The notes beneath the pieces are model-generated. The model was not told the DNA's origin and ran no database searches. It was given only the letters and a program-made list of their open reading frames with translations. The position numbers and the translations under genes were made by a program. 64,000 nucleotides of DNA from JAGWBD01 sp965220615. GTDB lineage: Bacteria; Chloroflexota; Anaerolineae; Aggregatilineales; Phototrophicaceae. Below, piece by piece: positions 1-8,109 of the stretch; position 1 is the first letter of the stretch; every line of letters begins with the position of its first letter. The DNA is taken from the NCBI GenBank assembly GCA_965220615.1, contig CBDCQL010000002.1, forward strand, positions 744,001-808,000, written 5' to 3'.

Positions 1-167
1 TGGCCGAAAATCAGGTGCAGCCAGTTGATGCCCTGGTCGGATGGCAGGGCATTGGGGCCGTGCTCTGTCCGACGTTGCGCGACCGCGGCGTCCTCCAGTC
101 CAGTAGAGGCGTCAACGTCCAGCGCAGCCAGAGACTGCGCCACATCGAGTCTGGCGAAATCGCGCAT
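1..167 (-). CDS. P-type cation-transporting ATPase, N-terminal fragment (cut by window edge)
   Basis: Reverse-strand reading from ATG at 167 gives 55 codons that stay open to the window edge. The peptide contains RRTEHGPNALP followed by NWLHLIFG, which matches the cation-ATPase N-terminal domain of P2-type (SERCA/PMA-like) pumps: a helical actuator segment, an RR...GPN-LP turn, then the start of the first membrane helix. AAAGG lies 8 bases before the ATG. Catalytic DKTGT and other cores would lie outside the window, so the ion (Ca2+, Mg2+ or other) cannot be told. It follows korB by 88 bases on the same strand and could be read from the same transcript. Confidence 0.75.
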   Translation of the reverse strand, partial: MRDFARLDVAQSLAALDVDASTGLEDAAVAQRRTEHGPNALPSDQGINWLHLIFG

Positions 168-255
168 CAGGGAGACCTTTCAGACGTGGCTACAGGCCAA
201 CACTCGCAGGAATGACGACGGGGTCTGGCATGAAAGCTGGCCTTTCGCACGCCGC

Positions 256-1302
256 CTACATCATGGACTGCATCAGTTTGTCGAGCGCCATACGTGGGGG
301 CCGTAACATGTCGTCGGGCAATTGCGTCAGGGGCCGGTCGCTGAGGTTCTCGCTTTCGGCAAGGGTCATGCGAGGCTCTTCGTAATAGAGCAGGCCGGTC
401 AACAACAGGTTGTCCATGCGGGCCTCCTCCAGCAACTGGATGGCCTGCACGCGCTGGCGCGGGTCATAGTCCCGGTCGGTTTTCTTGAGGCGGACGATGG
501 TGCCGTCGTGCATGGGCACCTCAATGATCTGGCCCGCTTCGTAGTCGTCGATCATGATTTCCTCGCGCTCCTCGACGAAGTCCGGCGCGAGCAGGTCTAT
601 GTCGTGCAGAGGGATCTCATGCTCCCTGCCGTAGGGGTAACTCTTGGTCGAATCCGGCGCGTTGTTGAAGGTGACGCAGGGGCTGACGATATCGAGAACG
701 GCCGTGCCCTTGTGCGCAATGGAGGCCTTGAGCAGGGCCTGCACCTGTCCCGGGTCGCCGGAAAAGCTGCGGCCCACGAAGGTGCAATTGCTGACGATGG
801 CTTCCAGGGCCAGATCGATAGGCGGCAGATCGTTGTCGCCGTAGTACTTGAGAAACTGACCCTCGTCCGCAGTGGCGGAGAACTGGCCCTTGGTGAGGCC
901 ATAAACGCCGTTGTTTTCGATGATGTAGACCATGGGCACGTTGCGACGCAGCAGATGCTTGTACTGGCCGAGACCGATACTACCGGTGTCACCATCGCCG
1001 CTGACGCCCATGGCGACCAGTTCGTTGTTGACGGTGGTGGCGCCGGTGACGACCGAGGGCATGCGGCCGTGAATCGCGTTGAAGGCATGCGCGCGACCCA
1101 GGAAATAGGCCGGAGTCTTGCTGGAGCAGCCGATGCCGCTCATCTTGATCACGTTGTGTTGTTCGAGACCCAGTTCGTAGGCGATGCGGATGATCTGGTT
1201 GCTGATTGAATCATGACCGCAGCCGGGGCAAAGCGTACTCTTGCCGCCCCGGTAGTCGTTCCGGCTGAGGCCGAGCGCGTTAGTACGTGCGTTCCTGGGC
1301 AT
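256..1302 (-). CDS. korB: 2-oxoacid:ferredoxin oxidoreductase, beta subunit
   Basis: This is the thiamine-diphosphate-binding subunit of a CoA-dependent 2-oxoacid (probably 2-oxoglutarate or pyruvate) oxidoreductase that reduces ferredoxin. Visible motifs are CPGCGHD near residue 25, GIGCSSKTP, and the TPP/Mg signature running from GDGD to ENNGVYGLTKGQ at about residues 125-155. The start is ATG at 1302, with GGAG ten bases upstream; it overlaps the korA stop by 23 bases, so the two are translationally coupled. A longer reading to 1341 has no better ribosome-binding site. Length (348 aa) is usual for KorB/PorB. Substrate is not decidable from sequence alone. Confidence 0.92.
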   Translation of the reverse strand: MPRNARTNALGLSRNDYRGGKSTLCPGCGHDSISNQIIRIAYELGLEQHNVIKMSGIGCSSKTPAYFLGRAHAFNAIHGRMPSVVTGATTVNNELVAMGVSGDGDTGSIGLGQYKHLLRRNVPMVYIIENNGVYGLTKGQFSATADEGQFLKYYGDNDLPPIDLALEAIVSNCTFVGRSFSGDPGQVQALLKASIAHKGTAVLDIVSPCVTFNNAPDSTKSYPYGREHEIPLHDIDLLAPDFVEEREEIMIDDYEAGQIIEVPMHDGTIVRLKKTDRDYDPRQRVQAIQLLEEARMDNLLLTGLLYYEEPRMTLAESENLSDRPLTQLPDDMLRPPRMALDKLMQSMM

Positions 1303-3148
1303 TTTGGCCTTGCTCCATGCTGAGAATGTTTTCGTAGACAAATCGGGGCGTCATGGGCAGACCGTCGCCCAGCGCTAGGGATTCCACGTGGCTGTTGTCC
1401 TGCGGCATGTCGATGCGAATGAGGCTGGTCATCTGGCCGTCAAAGTTGTTCTCGACCACGTAAACGCGCTCATGCTGCTCGATAAACGTGATGACTTCAG
1501 GTTTCAGCGGCAGGGCGCGGATGCGAAGGTAACTGGTGTCGATGCCGTCGGTGCGCAGCCGATCGCGCGCTTCCTGCACGGCCGGGTCGTTGGAGCCATA
1601 GCTCACAATTCCGATGCGCAAGTCCGGGCTGGTCTCAATTTCCGGCGCCGGCACCAGCGTCCGCGCCGTCTCAAACTTGCGCCGCAAACGCTCCATGTTC
1701 TCGACCCAGTCGTCGCTGCGCTCGCTGTATTCCCCCTTGTCGTTGTGACCTGTGCCCCGGGTGAAGTAAGCAGCGCGAGGGTGGTCTGTGCCGGGCAGCG
1801 TGCGCCAGGCGATGCCGTCCCTGTCGTAGTCGCGATAGCGGTACCACTCGCCCCGTTCCGCGAAGAACTCTTCGAGTCCGATCTTGTCGAGGGTCTTGCC
1901 CCGGTTGATGGGCCGGTCGGGGTACTCAAAGGGTTCGGACATCCAGTTGTTCATGCCAATGTCCAGATCGCTGAGGACGAAGACCGGCGTTTGCAGGGAG
2001 TCGGCGATGTCGAAAGACTTCCAGCCGAACTCGAAACATTCGGCAGGATCACGCGGCAGCAGGACCACCTGCTGGCTGTCGCCATGGCCAAGAAAATTTG
2101 TAAAGAGGATGTCGCCCTGGCTGGTGCGCGTCGGCAGACCGGTGCTGGGGCCCATCCGGGTGATGTCCCAGATGACGATTGGGATCTCCGCGATGTAGGC
2201 GAGACCGGCAAATTCCGACATCAGGCTGATGCCGGGACCGCTGGTGGAAGTCAGGGCGCGCGCGCCCGCCCAGCCGGCACCGACGACCATGCCGATGGCG
2301 GCGATTTCATCCTCGGCCTGGACGACAGCCACAGTATCCTTTTCGCTTTCGGGGTCCTTGCGCAAATGGCGATAGCCCAGCAGGGCGTCGATCAGACTGG
2401 TGGAAGGTGTGATGGGATACCAGGAGGCGAAGGTGACCCCGCCAAAGATGGCGCCCAGGGCCGCGGCCTCGTTGCCTGTGATGAGAATCTTGCCTTCGGT
2501 CAGGTTCATTGGCGCAAAGCGGTAGGGGTCCTGCTTGACCAGGTTTTCGCGCGCCCACTCCCAGGCGGCCTCGATGATCTGGTAATTCATGTTTACGGGG
2601 CCGGCCTTGCCGCGGAACTGGTCCGACAGCGCCTTGTGCACCTGGTCCAGCGGGATTTCGAAGAGCCAGGAGACGACGCCAACATAGACCATGTTGCCGA
2701 CCTGCTCGCGCCTCGCCGACGGGATCTTAAACTGGCGGATGGTTTCCTTCACCGGAATCTCGTACCAGATGATGTCGTCGCGGGTACGTCCCCACTTCCA
2801 CTCCTGAGGAATTATGACGACACCGCCTTCCGGCAGATCGGCAATGTCCTCGGCGGCCGTGAGTTCGTTCATGACGATGGCGATTTCGGTGGTGTCGCGC
2901 CGGGCGATGTAGCCCTCGCTGCTGACGCGGATGGTGTACCACGTGGGCAGGCCCTTGATGTTCGACGGGAAGAGGTTTTTGCCGTTGACCGGGATACCCA
3001 TGTGGAACAGGGACCGCACCAGCACGCTGTTTGAAGTCTGGCTGCCGGAGCCGTTTTTCGTGGCTACCATGAACGCGAAGTCGTTGACCTGACTCTCGCG
3101 CTCTTCGGCCAGAAACTCTGTACCCTGCTGAATCTCTGCGATACTCAT
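1280..3148 (-). CDS. korA: 2-oxoacid:ferredoxin oxidoreductase, fused gamma-alpha subunit
   Basis: 622 aa, the size of the gamma-alpha fusion of this family. The first ~190 residues are the gamma domain (NGSGSQTSNSVL, then GIPVNGKNLFPSNIKGLPTWY). The alpha part follows, with GNEAAALGAIFGGV and YPITPSTSLIDALLGY and the TSGPGISLMSEFAGLA stretch typical of the pyrimidine-binding and CoA-contact regions. With KorB it would oxidatively decarboxylate a 2-oxoacid to acyl-CoA plus reduced ferredoxin. It lies 63 bases downstream of a GntR regulator on the same strand, so the three genes probably form one unit. No clear Shine-Dalgarno precedes the ATG; a small hairpin lies there instead. Confidence 0.93.
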   Translation of the reverse strand: MSIAEIQQGTEFLAEERESQVNDFAFMVATKNGSGSQTSNSVLVRSLFHMGIPVNGKNLFPSNIKGLPTWYTIRVSSEGYIARRDTTEIAIVMNELTAAEDIADLPEGGVVIIPQEWKWGRTRDDIIWYEIPVKETIRQFKIPSARREQVGNMVYVGVVSWLFEIPLDQVHKALSDQFRGKAGPVNMNYQIIEAAWEWARENLVKQDPYRFAPMNLTEGKILITGNEAAALGAIFGGVTFASWYPITPSTSLIDALLGYRHLRKDPESEKDTVAVVQAEDEIAAIGMVVGAGWAGARALTSTSGPGISLMSEFAGLAYIAEIPIVIWDITRMGPSTGLPTRTSQGDILFTNFLGHGDSQQVVLLPRDPAECFEFGWKSFDIADSLQTPVFVLSDLDIGMNNWMSEPFEYPDRPINRGKTLDKIGLEEFFAERGEWYRYRDYDRDGIAWRTLPGTDHPRAAYFTRGTGHNDKGEYSERSDDWVENMERLRRKFETARTLVPAPEIETSPDLRIGIVSYGSNDPAVQEARDRLRTDGIDTSYLRIRALPLKPEVITFIEQHERVYVVENNFDGQMTSLIRIDMPQDNSHVESLALGDGLPMTPRFVYENILSMEQGQNAQERTY

Positions 3149-3156
3149 GTCATGTT

Positions 3157-3170
3157 GGCGCAGAAGCGCC
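3157..3170 (-). promoter_or_regulatory. Tetraloop hairpin just before korA start
   Basis: On the transcribed strand GGCGC-TTCT-GCGCC forms a 5-bp GC stem with a 4-base loop, ending 9 bases before the korA ATG where a ribosome-binding site would be expected. It may influence korA initiation or stabilise the message between gntR and korA. This is seen by eye; function is inferred. Confidence 0.35.
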
Positions 3171-3211
3171 CGGCTCCTTTTCTGCTCCTGCCGGTCTCTG
3201 GCTACGTGCCG

Positions 3212-3937
3212 TCATCCGGCGACGCCGGTCAGGGCACTTTCCCCGGCGACGGAAACGCGCTGCCGGCGCGGGGGGTAACGCAGCAGCTCCGTGTGTTGCC
3301 GAAAGTGTTCGCGCGCCGCCTCGAAATCTCCCGCGCGGATGGCCTGCAGAATGCGCCCGTGATAGTCCCAGACAGTCTGCAGGTAGTCGTAGTCGGCATA
3401 GCGGTTGATCTCAATGGCGTCGTAGGCGTCCCAGTAGGCTTCCAGCAGGCCAATGACAAAGGGGTTCTGCAGATGGCGGAAGATTCCCAGGTGAAACTCA
3501 CGGTGTTCCTGATTGGGGATCTGGATCCACTCTTCATCGTCCAACTTGGCCCGCGCACGCGCCATGCAGTCCTCCAGCGCGTCCAGGTCATCCTCATCCA
3601 GCAGGACGCATGCTTCGTCCCAAAAGGCCAGTTCAAGGTGCTGGCGGAGTTCGCTGAACAATTCGAAGTTGCCTTCGTCCGTGGCCAGGGCGAAGAACAG
3701 GGCCAGCCGGACCGCCGGCGTAAAGCGCCAGTCGCGCAGGCGCATGCCCATGCCCGTCCGCACCTCGACCAGGCCAAGGCTGCGGGCAACCTCCAGTTGC
3801 TCCCGCACCTTGCTGGCGCTGATGCCCAGCAATTCCTCGCCCTGCAACTCGCTGATGGTCGGCAGGCGGTCTCCGGGACGGAAGCGCCCGCTGGCGAGGA
3901 ATTCCAAAAGTTCGGAGTCAATGTCGAGCCGTGCCAT
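3212..3937 (-). CDS. GntR-family (FadR-like) transcriptional regulator
   Basis: 241 aa. The N-terminal winged helix contains GDRLPTISEL and EELLGISASKVREQLEVARSLGLVEVRTGMGM, the GntR signature. The C-terminal all-helical FCD-type domain has likely metal or ligand residues in EHREFHLGIFRH and the late DYHGRILQAIRAGDFEAAREHFRQH. FadR-subfamily proteins sense carboxylate metabolites. It sits directly upstream of korAB (63 bases, same strand), so control of 2-oxoacid oxidation is the natural inference. Its own promoter region holds a 22-bp palindrome (3971-3992), suggesting autoregulation. Confidence 0.88.
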   Translation of the reverse strand: MARLDIDSELLEFLASGRFRPGDRLPTISELQGEELLGISASKVREQLEVARSLGLVEVRTGMGMRLRDWRFTPAVRLALFFALATDEGNFELFSELRQHLELAFWDEACVLLDEDDLDALEDCMARARAKLDDEEWIQIPNQEHREFHLGIFRHLQNPFVIGLLEAYWDAYDAIEINRYADYDYLQTVWDYHGRILQAIRAGDFEAAREHFRQHTELLRYPPRRQRVSVAGESALTGVAG

Positions 3938-3970
3938 GGTCGCTGTCGTCCAGTTCCAAATGTCCTGTGA

Positions 3971-3992
3971 TTAATCGGATAAATCCGATTAA
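3971..3992. promoter_or_regulatory. 22-bp palindromic operator upstream of gntR-korAB
   Basis: TTAATCGGAT-AA-ATCCGATTAA: two perfect 10-bp arms around a 2-bp spacer, 34-55 bp before the gntR start codon. AT-rich outer halves with a GG/CC core and this length fit a dimeric winged-helix regulator site. It overlaps the inferred transcription start of gntR, a position suited to repression. Confidence 0.7.
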
Positions 3993-3996
3993 CATG

Positions 3997-4025
3997 ACCA
4001 TAACATGGAATCGTCAGGTTTGCCA
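3997..4025 (-). promoter_or_regulatory. Candidate promoter of gntR-korAB
   Basis: On the minus strand TGGCAA (4020-4025), a 17-base spacer and TATGGT (3997-4002) resemble a -35/-10 pair (3/6 and 4/6 matches). The predicted start at about 3990 falls inside the palindrome. Moderate match only. Confidence 0.4.
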
Positions 4026-4052
4026 GTCCGGTTTTTGATTTGCCGGAAGGAT

Positions 4053-4898
4053 TCAGGGATTCGTTTCCGCGCGCCTGGATGCAACAGAAACGTAGCCCAG
4101 TCGCCCCTGCATCACCTGAATGGCGTCGGGATTGTCGTCGATGAGCGTGAAGTGGCGTCCCAGGGATGCGGCAGCAACGCCCGTCGTGCCCGAGCCCGCG
4201 AAGAAATCCAGCACGTGGTCGCCTGCGTCGGAGTGCACGGCGATGATGCGTTCAAGCAATTTCAGCGGCTTTTGCGTTGGATAGCCTGTCTTTTCCCTGC
4301 CCGTGGGACTAACGATGGTCAGCCACCAGACGTCAGTAGGGGTCTTGCCGCGGGCGGCCTTTTCCGGCGTCACCAGGCCCGGCGCCATGTAGGGGATGCG
4401 GTCGATGGCGTCGTAGTTGAAGACGTAGTTGTCGGGGTCCATGACGTACCACAGGATGTTGTCGTGCTTGGTCGGCCAGCGCGACTTGCTGCGCCCGCCG
4501 TAGTCGTAGGCCCAGATGATCTCGTTCATGAAGCAGTCGCGCCCGAAAATGCCGTCCAGCAGCAGTTTGCAGTAGTGCACTTCGCGATAGTCGATGTGGA
4601 AGAACAGGCTGCCGTCATCGGTGAGCACTCTCCTGGCTTGCTCCAGACGAGGTCGCAGGAAATCCAGGTAATCGTCGAATTCGTCATGGAAGGCGCGCTC
4701 ACCGAGCACTTCGCTGCGAAATCGTTTGCCCTGAAAGCCCGTGCGGTCGCCGCCTTCATCGCGCACAGTGCGCAGGCGTTTGCGCCGCTGCTGACGACCG
4801 GTATTGAAGGGCGGGTCGATGTAAATCAGACGGTAGCGCCGCGGCGGCAGGGTCGGCAGCACGTCAAGGTTGTCGCCAAAATAAATGCTGTTACTCAC
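4053..4898 (-). CDS. Site-specific DNA methyltransferase (beta-class amino-MTase), apparently orphan
   Basis: 281 aa. Catalytic motif IV is DPPF in YIDPPFNTG at about residue 28, and the SAM-binding motif I FFAGSGTTG is near residue 235. The order IV before I marks the beta class of N6-adenine/N4-cytosine methyltransferases. YPTQKPLKLLERII before motif I is the usual motif X of this group. The product would methylate an exocyclic amino group in a short target. No restriction endonuclease or specificity subunit is adjacent. Its ATG overlaps the stop of the threonine ammonia-lyase gene (ATGA), so it is translated from a metabolic operon. Target sequence is unknown. Confidence 0.9.
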   Translation of the reverse strand: MSNSIYFGDNLDVLPTLPPRRYRLIYIDPPFNTGRQQRRKRLRTVRDEGGDRTGFQGKRFRSEVLGERAFHDEFDDYLDFLRPRLEQARRVLTDDGSLFFHIDYREVHYCKLLLDGIFGRDCFMNEIIWAYDYGGRSKSRWPTKHDNILWYVMDPDNYVFNYDAIDRIPYMAPGLVTPEKAARGKTPTDVWWLTIVSPTGREKTGYPTQKPLKLLERIIAVHSDAGDHVLDFFAGSGTTGVAAASLGRHFTLIDDNPDAIQVMQGRLGYVSVASRRAETNP

Positions 4899-5860
4899 AG
4901 CAGGTCTTTAAGCAACGAGCGGTCGACGTTGCCGCCTGAGAGCACGCAGACCACCTGCGAGCCAGGCGTCACCTGCACTGCGCCATGCAGCAAGGCGGCG
5001 AAGCTGGCCGCCGCCGCCGGTTCGGCCAGCAATTTGCAACGTTCCAGAATCAGGCGCAGGGATTCCCTAATCTCCCTGTCGCTGACCAGAACGATTTCGT
5101 CTACGAATTCCTGGACGTGGCGCAGCGTGTGTTCACCCGCGAAGGGCGCCGCCAGTCCGTCGGCGACGGTCTGCACGTCTTCGATGCGCTCGGGTACACC
5201 GGTCTCCAGACTGCGTGTCATGGCCGCCGCGCCCTCCGGCTCGACGCCGATGACCCGAGTCGGTGGACGCTTTTGTTTGATCGCGGCGGCGACGCCGGAA
5301 AGCAGGCCGCCGCCGCCGACCGGCGCGATCACAAGGTCCGGCGCCGGACCCTCCTCAAGCAATTCGAGTCCCAGCGTGCCGTGGCCGGCGATGAGATGCA
5401 GGTCGTCGAAAGGGTGGACGAAAGTCAGGCCCTCGTCGCGTTGCAGTTGCTGCACCTTCGGCAGCAGGTCGTGCATGCCGCCGTGCAGCAGGACGCGCGC
5501 GCCGTAACCCTCCGTGGCGGCTGCCTTGCTGCGCGAGGCCCCCTGCGGCATGACCACGGTGGCCCCGATGTCCAGCTGCGCGGCGGCGAAAGCCAGCGCC
5601 TGGGCGGCGTTTCCGGCGGACATGGTCACGACGCCGCGTTTCCTGGCCCCGTCGTCGAGTTGATGCAGGCTGTTCAGCATGCCGCGCGGCTTGAAGGAGC
5701 CGGTCTTCTGAAACATCTCGGCCTTGAAGCGCAGGCGAACGCCGCAGAGATCGCCAAGTTGCTGCGACGTGACTAGGGGCGTGCGCCGCAGGTACCTGTT
5801 TAGCAGCGGCCGCGTGGCTTCAATGTCCGCGAGCGAGACCCGCAGGGTAGACGCGTCCAT
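4895..5860 (-). CDS. Threonine ammonia-lyase / serine-threonine dehydratase (PLP, type II fold)
   Basis: 321 aa with FKAEMFQKTGSFKPRGMLNSL, where the Lys of GSFKPRG binds PLP, then the SAGNAAQALA substrate loop and the phosphate-binding glycine loop PVGGGGLLSG near residue 180. There is no C-terminal ACT domain, so it resembles the catabolic TdcB or serine racemase-like enzymes rather than isoleucine-inhibited IlvA. It would deaminate threonine (or serine) to 2-oxobutyrate (or pyruvate), a possible substrate source for the nearby ferredoxin oxidoreductase; that link is inference. The start at 5860 begins the conserved region; upstream in-frame sequence is shadow of the aminotransferase gene. 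Confidence 0.88.
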   Translation of the reverse strand: MDASTLRVSLADIEATRPLLNRYLRRTPLVTSQQLGDLCGVRLRFKAEMFQKTGSFKPRGMLNSLHQLDDGARKRGVVTMSAGNAAQALAFAAAQLDIGATVVMPQGASRSKAAATEGYGARVLLHGGMHDLLPKVQQLQRDEGLTFVHPFDDLHLIAGHGTLGLELLEEGPAPDLVIAPVGGGGLLSGVAAAIKQKRPPTRVIGVEPEGAAAMTRSLETGVPERIEDVQTVADGLAAPFAGEHTLRHVQEFVDEIVLVSDREIRESLRLILERCKLLAEPAAAASFAALLHGAVQVTPGSQVVCVLSGGNVDRSLLKDLL

Positions 5861-5930
5861 CACTTCGCTGCGCCGTCGCTGTAACTCTGGGCGATCCGGT
5901 GCATGATGAAGTGACGGACTGGAGCCAACA

Positions 5931-7103
5931 TCATCCTCGCAACTTCCGCATGCGCTCGGCGGCCTGCAGCAGAGTGTCGTCGTTCTTGCAGAAGGTGAAA
6001 CGCACGTGGTCTTTGGTGATGTGTCGGTGCTCCGGCGTGAAGAAGACCGAGGGCGGGATGCAACTGACTCCGATCTCCTTGACCATGTGTTGCGTGAAGG
6101 CCACGTCGTCACCCTCAAACAGGTCCGAGAAATCGGCCATCACGAAATAGGTGCCTTGGGGCAGGATGGACTTCATCCCGGCGCCGGCCAGCACGTCCAT
6201 CATCAGGGCCCGCTTGCCGTGATACAGCGCCTGGTACTCCTCGTAGTAGCTGCTTCCCATGGCGAAGCCATGCGCGACCCCCACCTGGGCCGGGTGATTG
6301 GTGGCGAATGAGGTGAACTGGATCGAGCGCCACGCGCCGGTGATCAGGTCGGGCGGGCCGTAGACCCAGCCGATTTTCCAGCCGGTCATGCCGAAGGTCT
6401 TGCCCGCGCTGCCGACTGTGACGGTGCGCTCGAACATGCCGGGCAGGGACGCGATTGGGACGTGGCGGGCATTGTCGAAGAGCAGGTGCTCGTAGACTTC
6501 ATCGGCAATGACGATGACGTCATGTTGCAGACAAAGGTCGGCGATGTGTTGCAGCTCCGCGCGGGTGAAGACGCGACCGGTGGGGTTGTTGGGGGTGTTG
6601 ATGATGATGGCCCGCGTGCGGTCGCTGAAGGCGGCGCGCAATTCCTCAGGGTCGAACACCCAGTCCGGCGGATGCAGGGAGACGTACACGGGCGTTGCGC
6701 CGGCCATCTCGATGCCGGGCACGTAGCTGTCGTAAAAGGGCTCGATGACGATGACTTCGTCGCCAGGGTCGATCAATCCCATGATGGAGCAAAAGATCGC
6801 CTCGGTGGCGCCGGGCGTGACCAGCACACCATTTTCGGGATCGACCTCCATGTCATAGAACACGGCGGCATGTTTGGCGATGCCTTCCATCAGTTCCGGA
6901 ATGCCGCGACCTGGCGCGTACTGATTACAGTTGCCGGAGCGCAGGGCGCCTATCGCGGCCTCGACGACTTCCTGCGGCCCGTCAAAGTCCGGTCTGCCCT
7001 GACCAAGATTGACGGCGCCATGTTTGAGGGAAAGGTTGTTGATTTCGGCGAAAATGGTCGTGCCGAAACCGGCAACGCGGTTGGCATAGCCAGGTGCAGA
7101 CAT
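5931..7103 (-). CDS. Pyridoxal-phosphate aminotransferase, class I/II (fold type I)
   Basis: 390 aa from ATG at 7103. Features are NLGQGRPDFDGPQ near the N-terminus, the NTPNNPTGRVF substrate-binding motif at about residue 170, IADEVYEHL (PLP-contacting Asp/Tyr) and SAGKTFGMTGWKIGW, whose Lys forms the Schiff base. The pattern is closest to the kynurenine/methionine (YbdL/KAT-like) aminotransferases, but amino-donor specificity cannot be fixed. It lies 70 bases upstream of the threonine ammonia-lyase gene on the same strand and may share its transcript. Confidence 0.88.
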   Translation of the reverse strand: MSAPGYANRVAGFGTTIFAEINNLSLKHGAVNLGQGRPDFDGPQEVVEAAIGALRSGNCNQYAPGRGIPELMEGIAKHAAVFYDMEVDPENGVLVTPGATEAIFCSIMGLIDPGDEVIVIEPFYDSYVPGIEMAGATPVYVSLHPPDWVFDPEELRAAFSDRTRAIIINTPNNPTGRVFTRAELQHIADLCLQHDVIVIADEVYEHLLFDNARHVPIASLPGMFERTVTVGSAGKTFGMTGWKIGWVYGPPDLITGAWRSIQFTSFATNHPAQVGVAHGFAMGSSYYEEYQALYHGKRALMMDVLAGAGMKSILPQGTYFVMADFSDLFEGDDVAFTQHMVKEIGVSCIPPSVFFTPEHRHITKDHVRFTFCKNDDTLLQAAERMRKLRG

Positions 7104-7156
7104 GGTCGCTCCGTCAAATGCGCGTTTGGCGGCTGGAGTATAGCAGTGGGCGCCCG

Positions 7157-7600
7157 CTATGTCAGCGACCTGCGGGCGGCGCTGGCGAGGCGGTCGACTT
7201 GCCGGTTGGCCGGGTCGCCGGCATGCCCGCGCACCCAGCGCCAGTGAATCTCGTGACGCTGGCAGGCTGCATGCAGGCGCTGCCACAGGTCCTGATTCTT
7301 GACCGGTTTGCGGGCGGACGTTTTCCAGCCCCTGCGAATCCAGCCGGGCAACCACTCGGTGATCCCGTTCTTCAGGTACTGGCTGTCCGTACAGAGCGTG
7401 ACCTCGCAGGGTTCGCGCAAGGCCTCCAGCGCCATGATGGCGGCCGTCAACTCCATGCGGTTGTTGGTCGTTGAGGGCTCGGCGCCGCTGAATTCGCGTT
7501 CCTGCCCCTTGTAGATGAGCAGCGCGGCCCAGCCGCCAGGTCCGCCCGGGTTGGGTTTGGCGCCGCCGTCGGTATAGATGGTGACCTGTGGCTTTGTCAT
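7157..7600 (-). CDS. rnhA: Ribonuclease HI
   Basis: 147 aa. It removes RNA from RNA-DNA hybrids in a two-metal reaction. Catalytic residues are visible in order: Asp in IYTDGGAKPNPG, Glu in NRMELTAAI, Asp in CTDSQYL, and the late Asp in RQVDRLA. The KNQDLWQRLHAA and WRWVRGHAGD segments match the basic-protrusion and His-loop region. Length is typical for a stand-alone RNase HI with no hybrid-binding domain. It lies 53 bases upstream of the aminotransferase gene on the same strand. Confidence 0.95.
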   Translation of the reverse strand: MTKPQVTIYTDGGAKPNPGGPGGWAALLIYKGQEREFSGAEPSTTNNRMELTAAIMALEALREPCEVTLCTDSQYLKNGITEWLPGWIRRGWKTSARKPVKNQDLWQRLHAACQRHEIHWRWVRGHAGDPANRQVDRLASAARRSLT

Positions 7601-7695
7601 CGGGCTCCGGAGTGGTCAATGTACATGGACCGGCAGTCTACACAAGCGCCGGGCGTAAGGGTACACTTTGTGCCCCACGGCGCAGGGAGGACAAC

Positions 7696-8109
7696 ATGAT
7701 CAGAATAGTGGGCACAGTGTCTGTCTTTGTGGCAGACCAGCAACGGGCGAAGGACTTCTACGTCGAAAAACTGGGGATGGAATTGCGCCTGGAAGCGCCG
7801 CTCTTTCCCGGTTCGGACCTGAAGTGGATCGAAGTGGCGCCGGCCGGCGCGGAAACCTCCATCAATCTTTACAAGACGAACTTTGACGACCACGACTGGG
7901 GGCATTACGCTGGCACCGTCGGCAAGTCCCAGGCGATCACCATTCAGGCGAGCGAACTGAAGAATCTGGCGGAGGACCTGCGCGGCAAAGGCGTCACTAT
8001 CCTGCAGGAGCCGGTATCGGAACCCTGGGGCAACTGGATGTCCATCCAGGACTCCGAGGGCAACACGCTGATCATCACGGCCGATACCCTGACGATGCGC
8101 GATGAGTGA
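7696..8109 (+). CDS. VOC-superfamily (glyoxalase/bleomycin-resistance-like) protein
   Basis: 137 aa. The start at 7696 is fixed by GGGAGG five bases upstream. The two beta-alpha-beta-beta-beta modules are visible: GTVSVFVADQQRAKDFYVEKLGMEL in the first half, and AEDLRGKGVTILQEPVSEPWG followed by SIQDSEGNTLIIT in the second. Family members are small metal-dependent lyases, dioxygenases or binding proteins. No substrate can be named. Its stop overlaps the next gene by 8 bases, so the two are coupled. Confidence 0.85.
   Translation: MIRIVGTVSVFVADQQRAKDFYVEKLGMELRLEAPLFPGSDLKWIEVAPAGAETSINLYKTNFDDHDWGHYAGTVGKSQAITIQASELKNLAEDLRGKGVTILQEPVSEPWGNWMSIQDSEGNTLIITADTLTMRDE

Noticed and set aside
1388..3034. 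Long plus-strand open frame opposite korA (548 codons)
   Set aside because: Antisense shadow of a conserved gene in GC-rich DNA. Composition is Val/Asp/Gly/His-skewed with no domain, and korA has full family motifs.
4053..4898. DNA methyltransferase as part of a restriction or anti-phage system
   Set aside because: No endonuclease, specificity subunit, helicase or other defence gene is adjacent; neighbours are metabolic.
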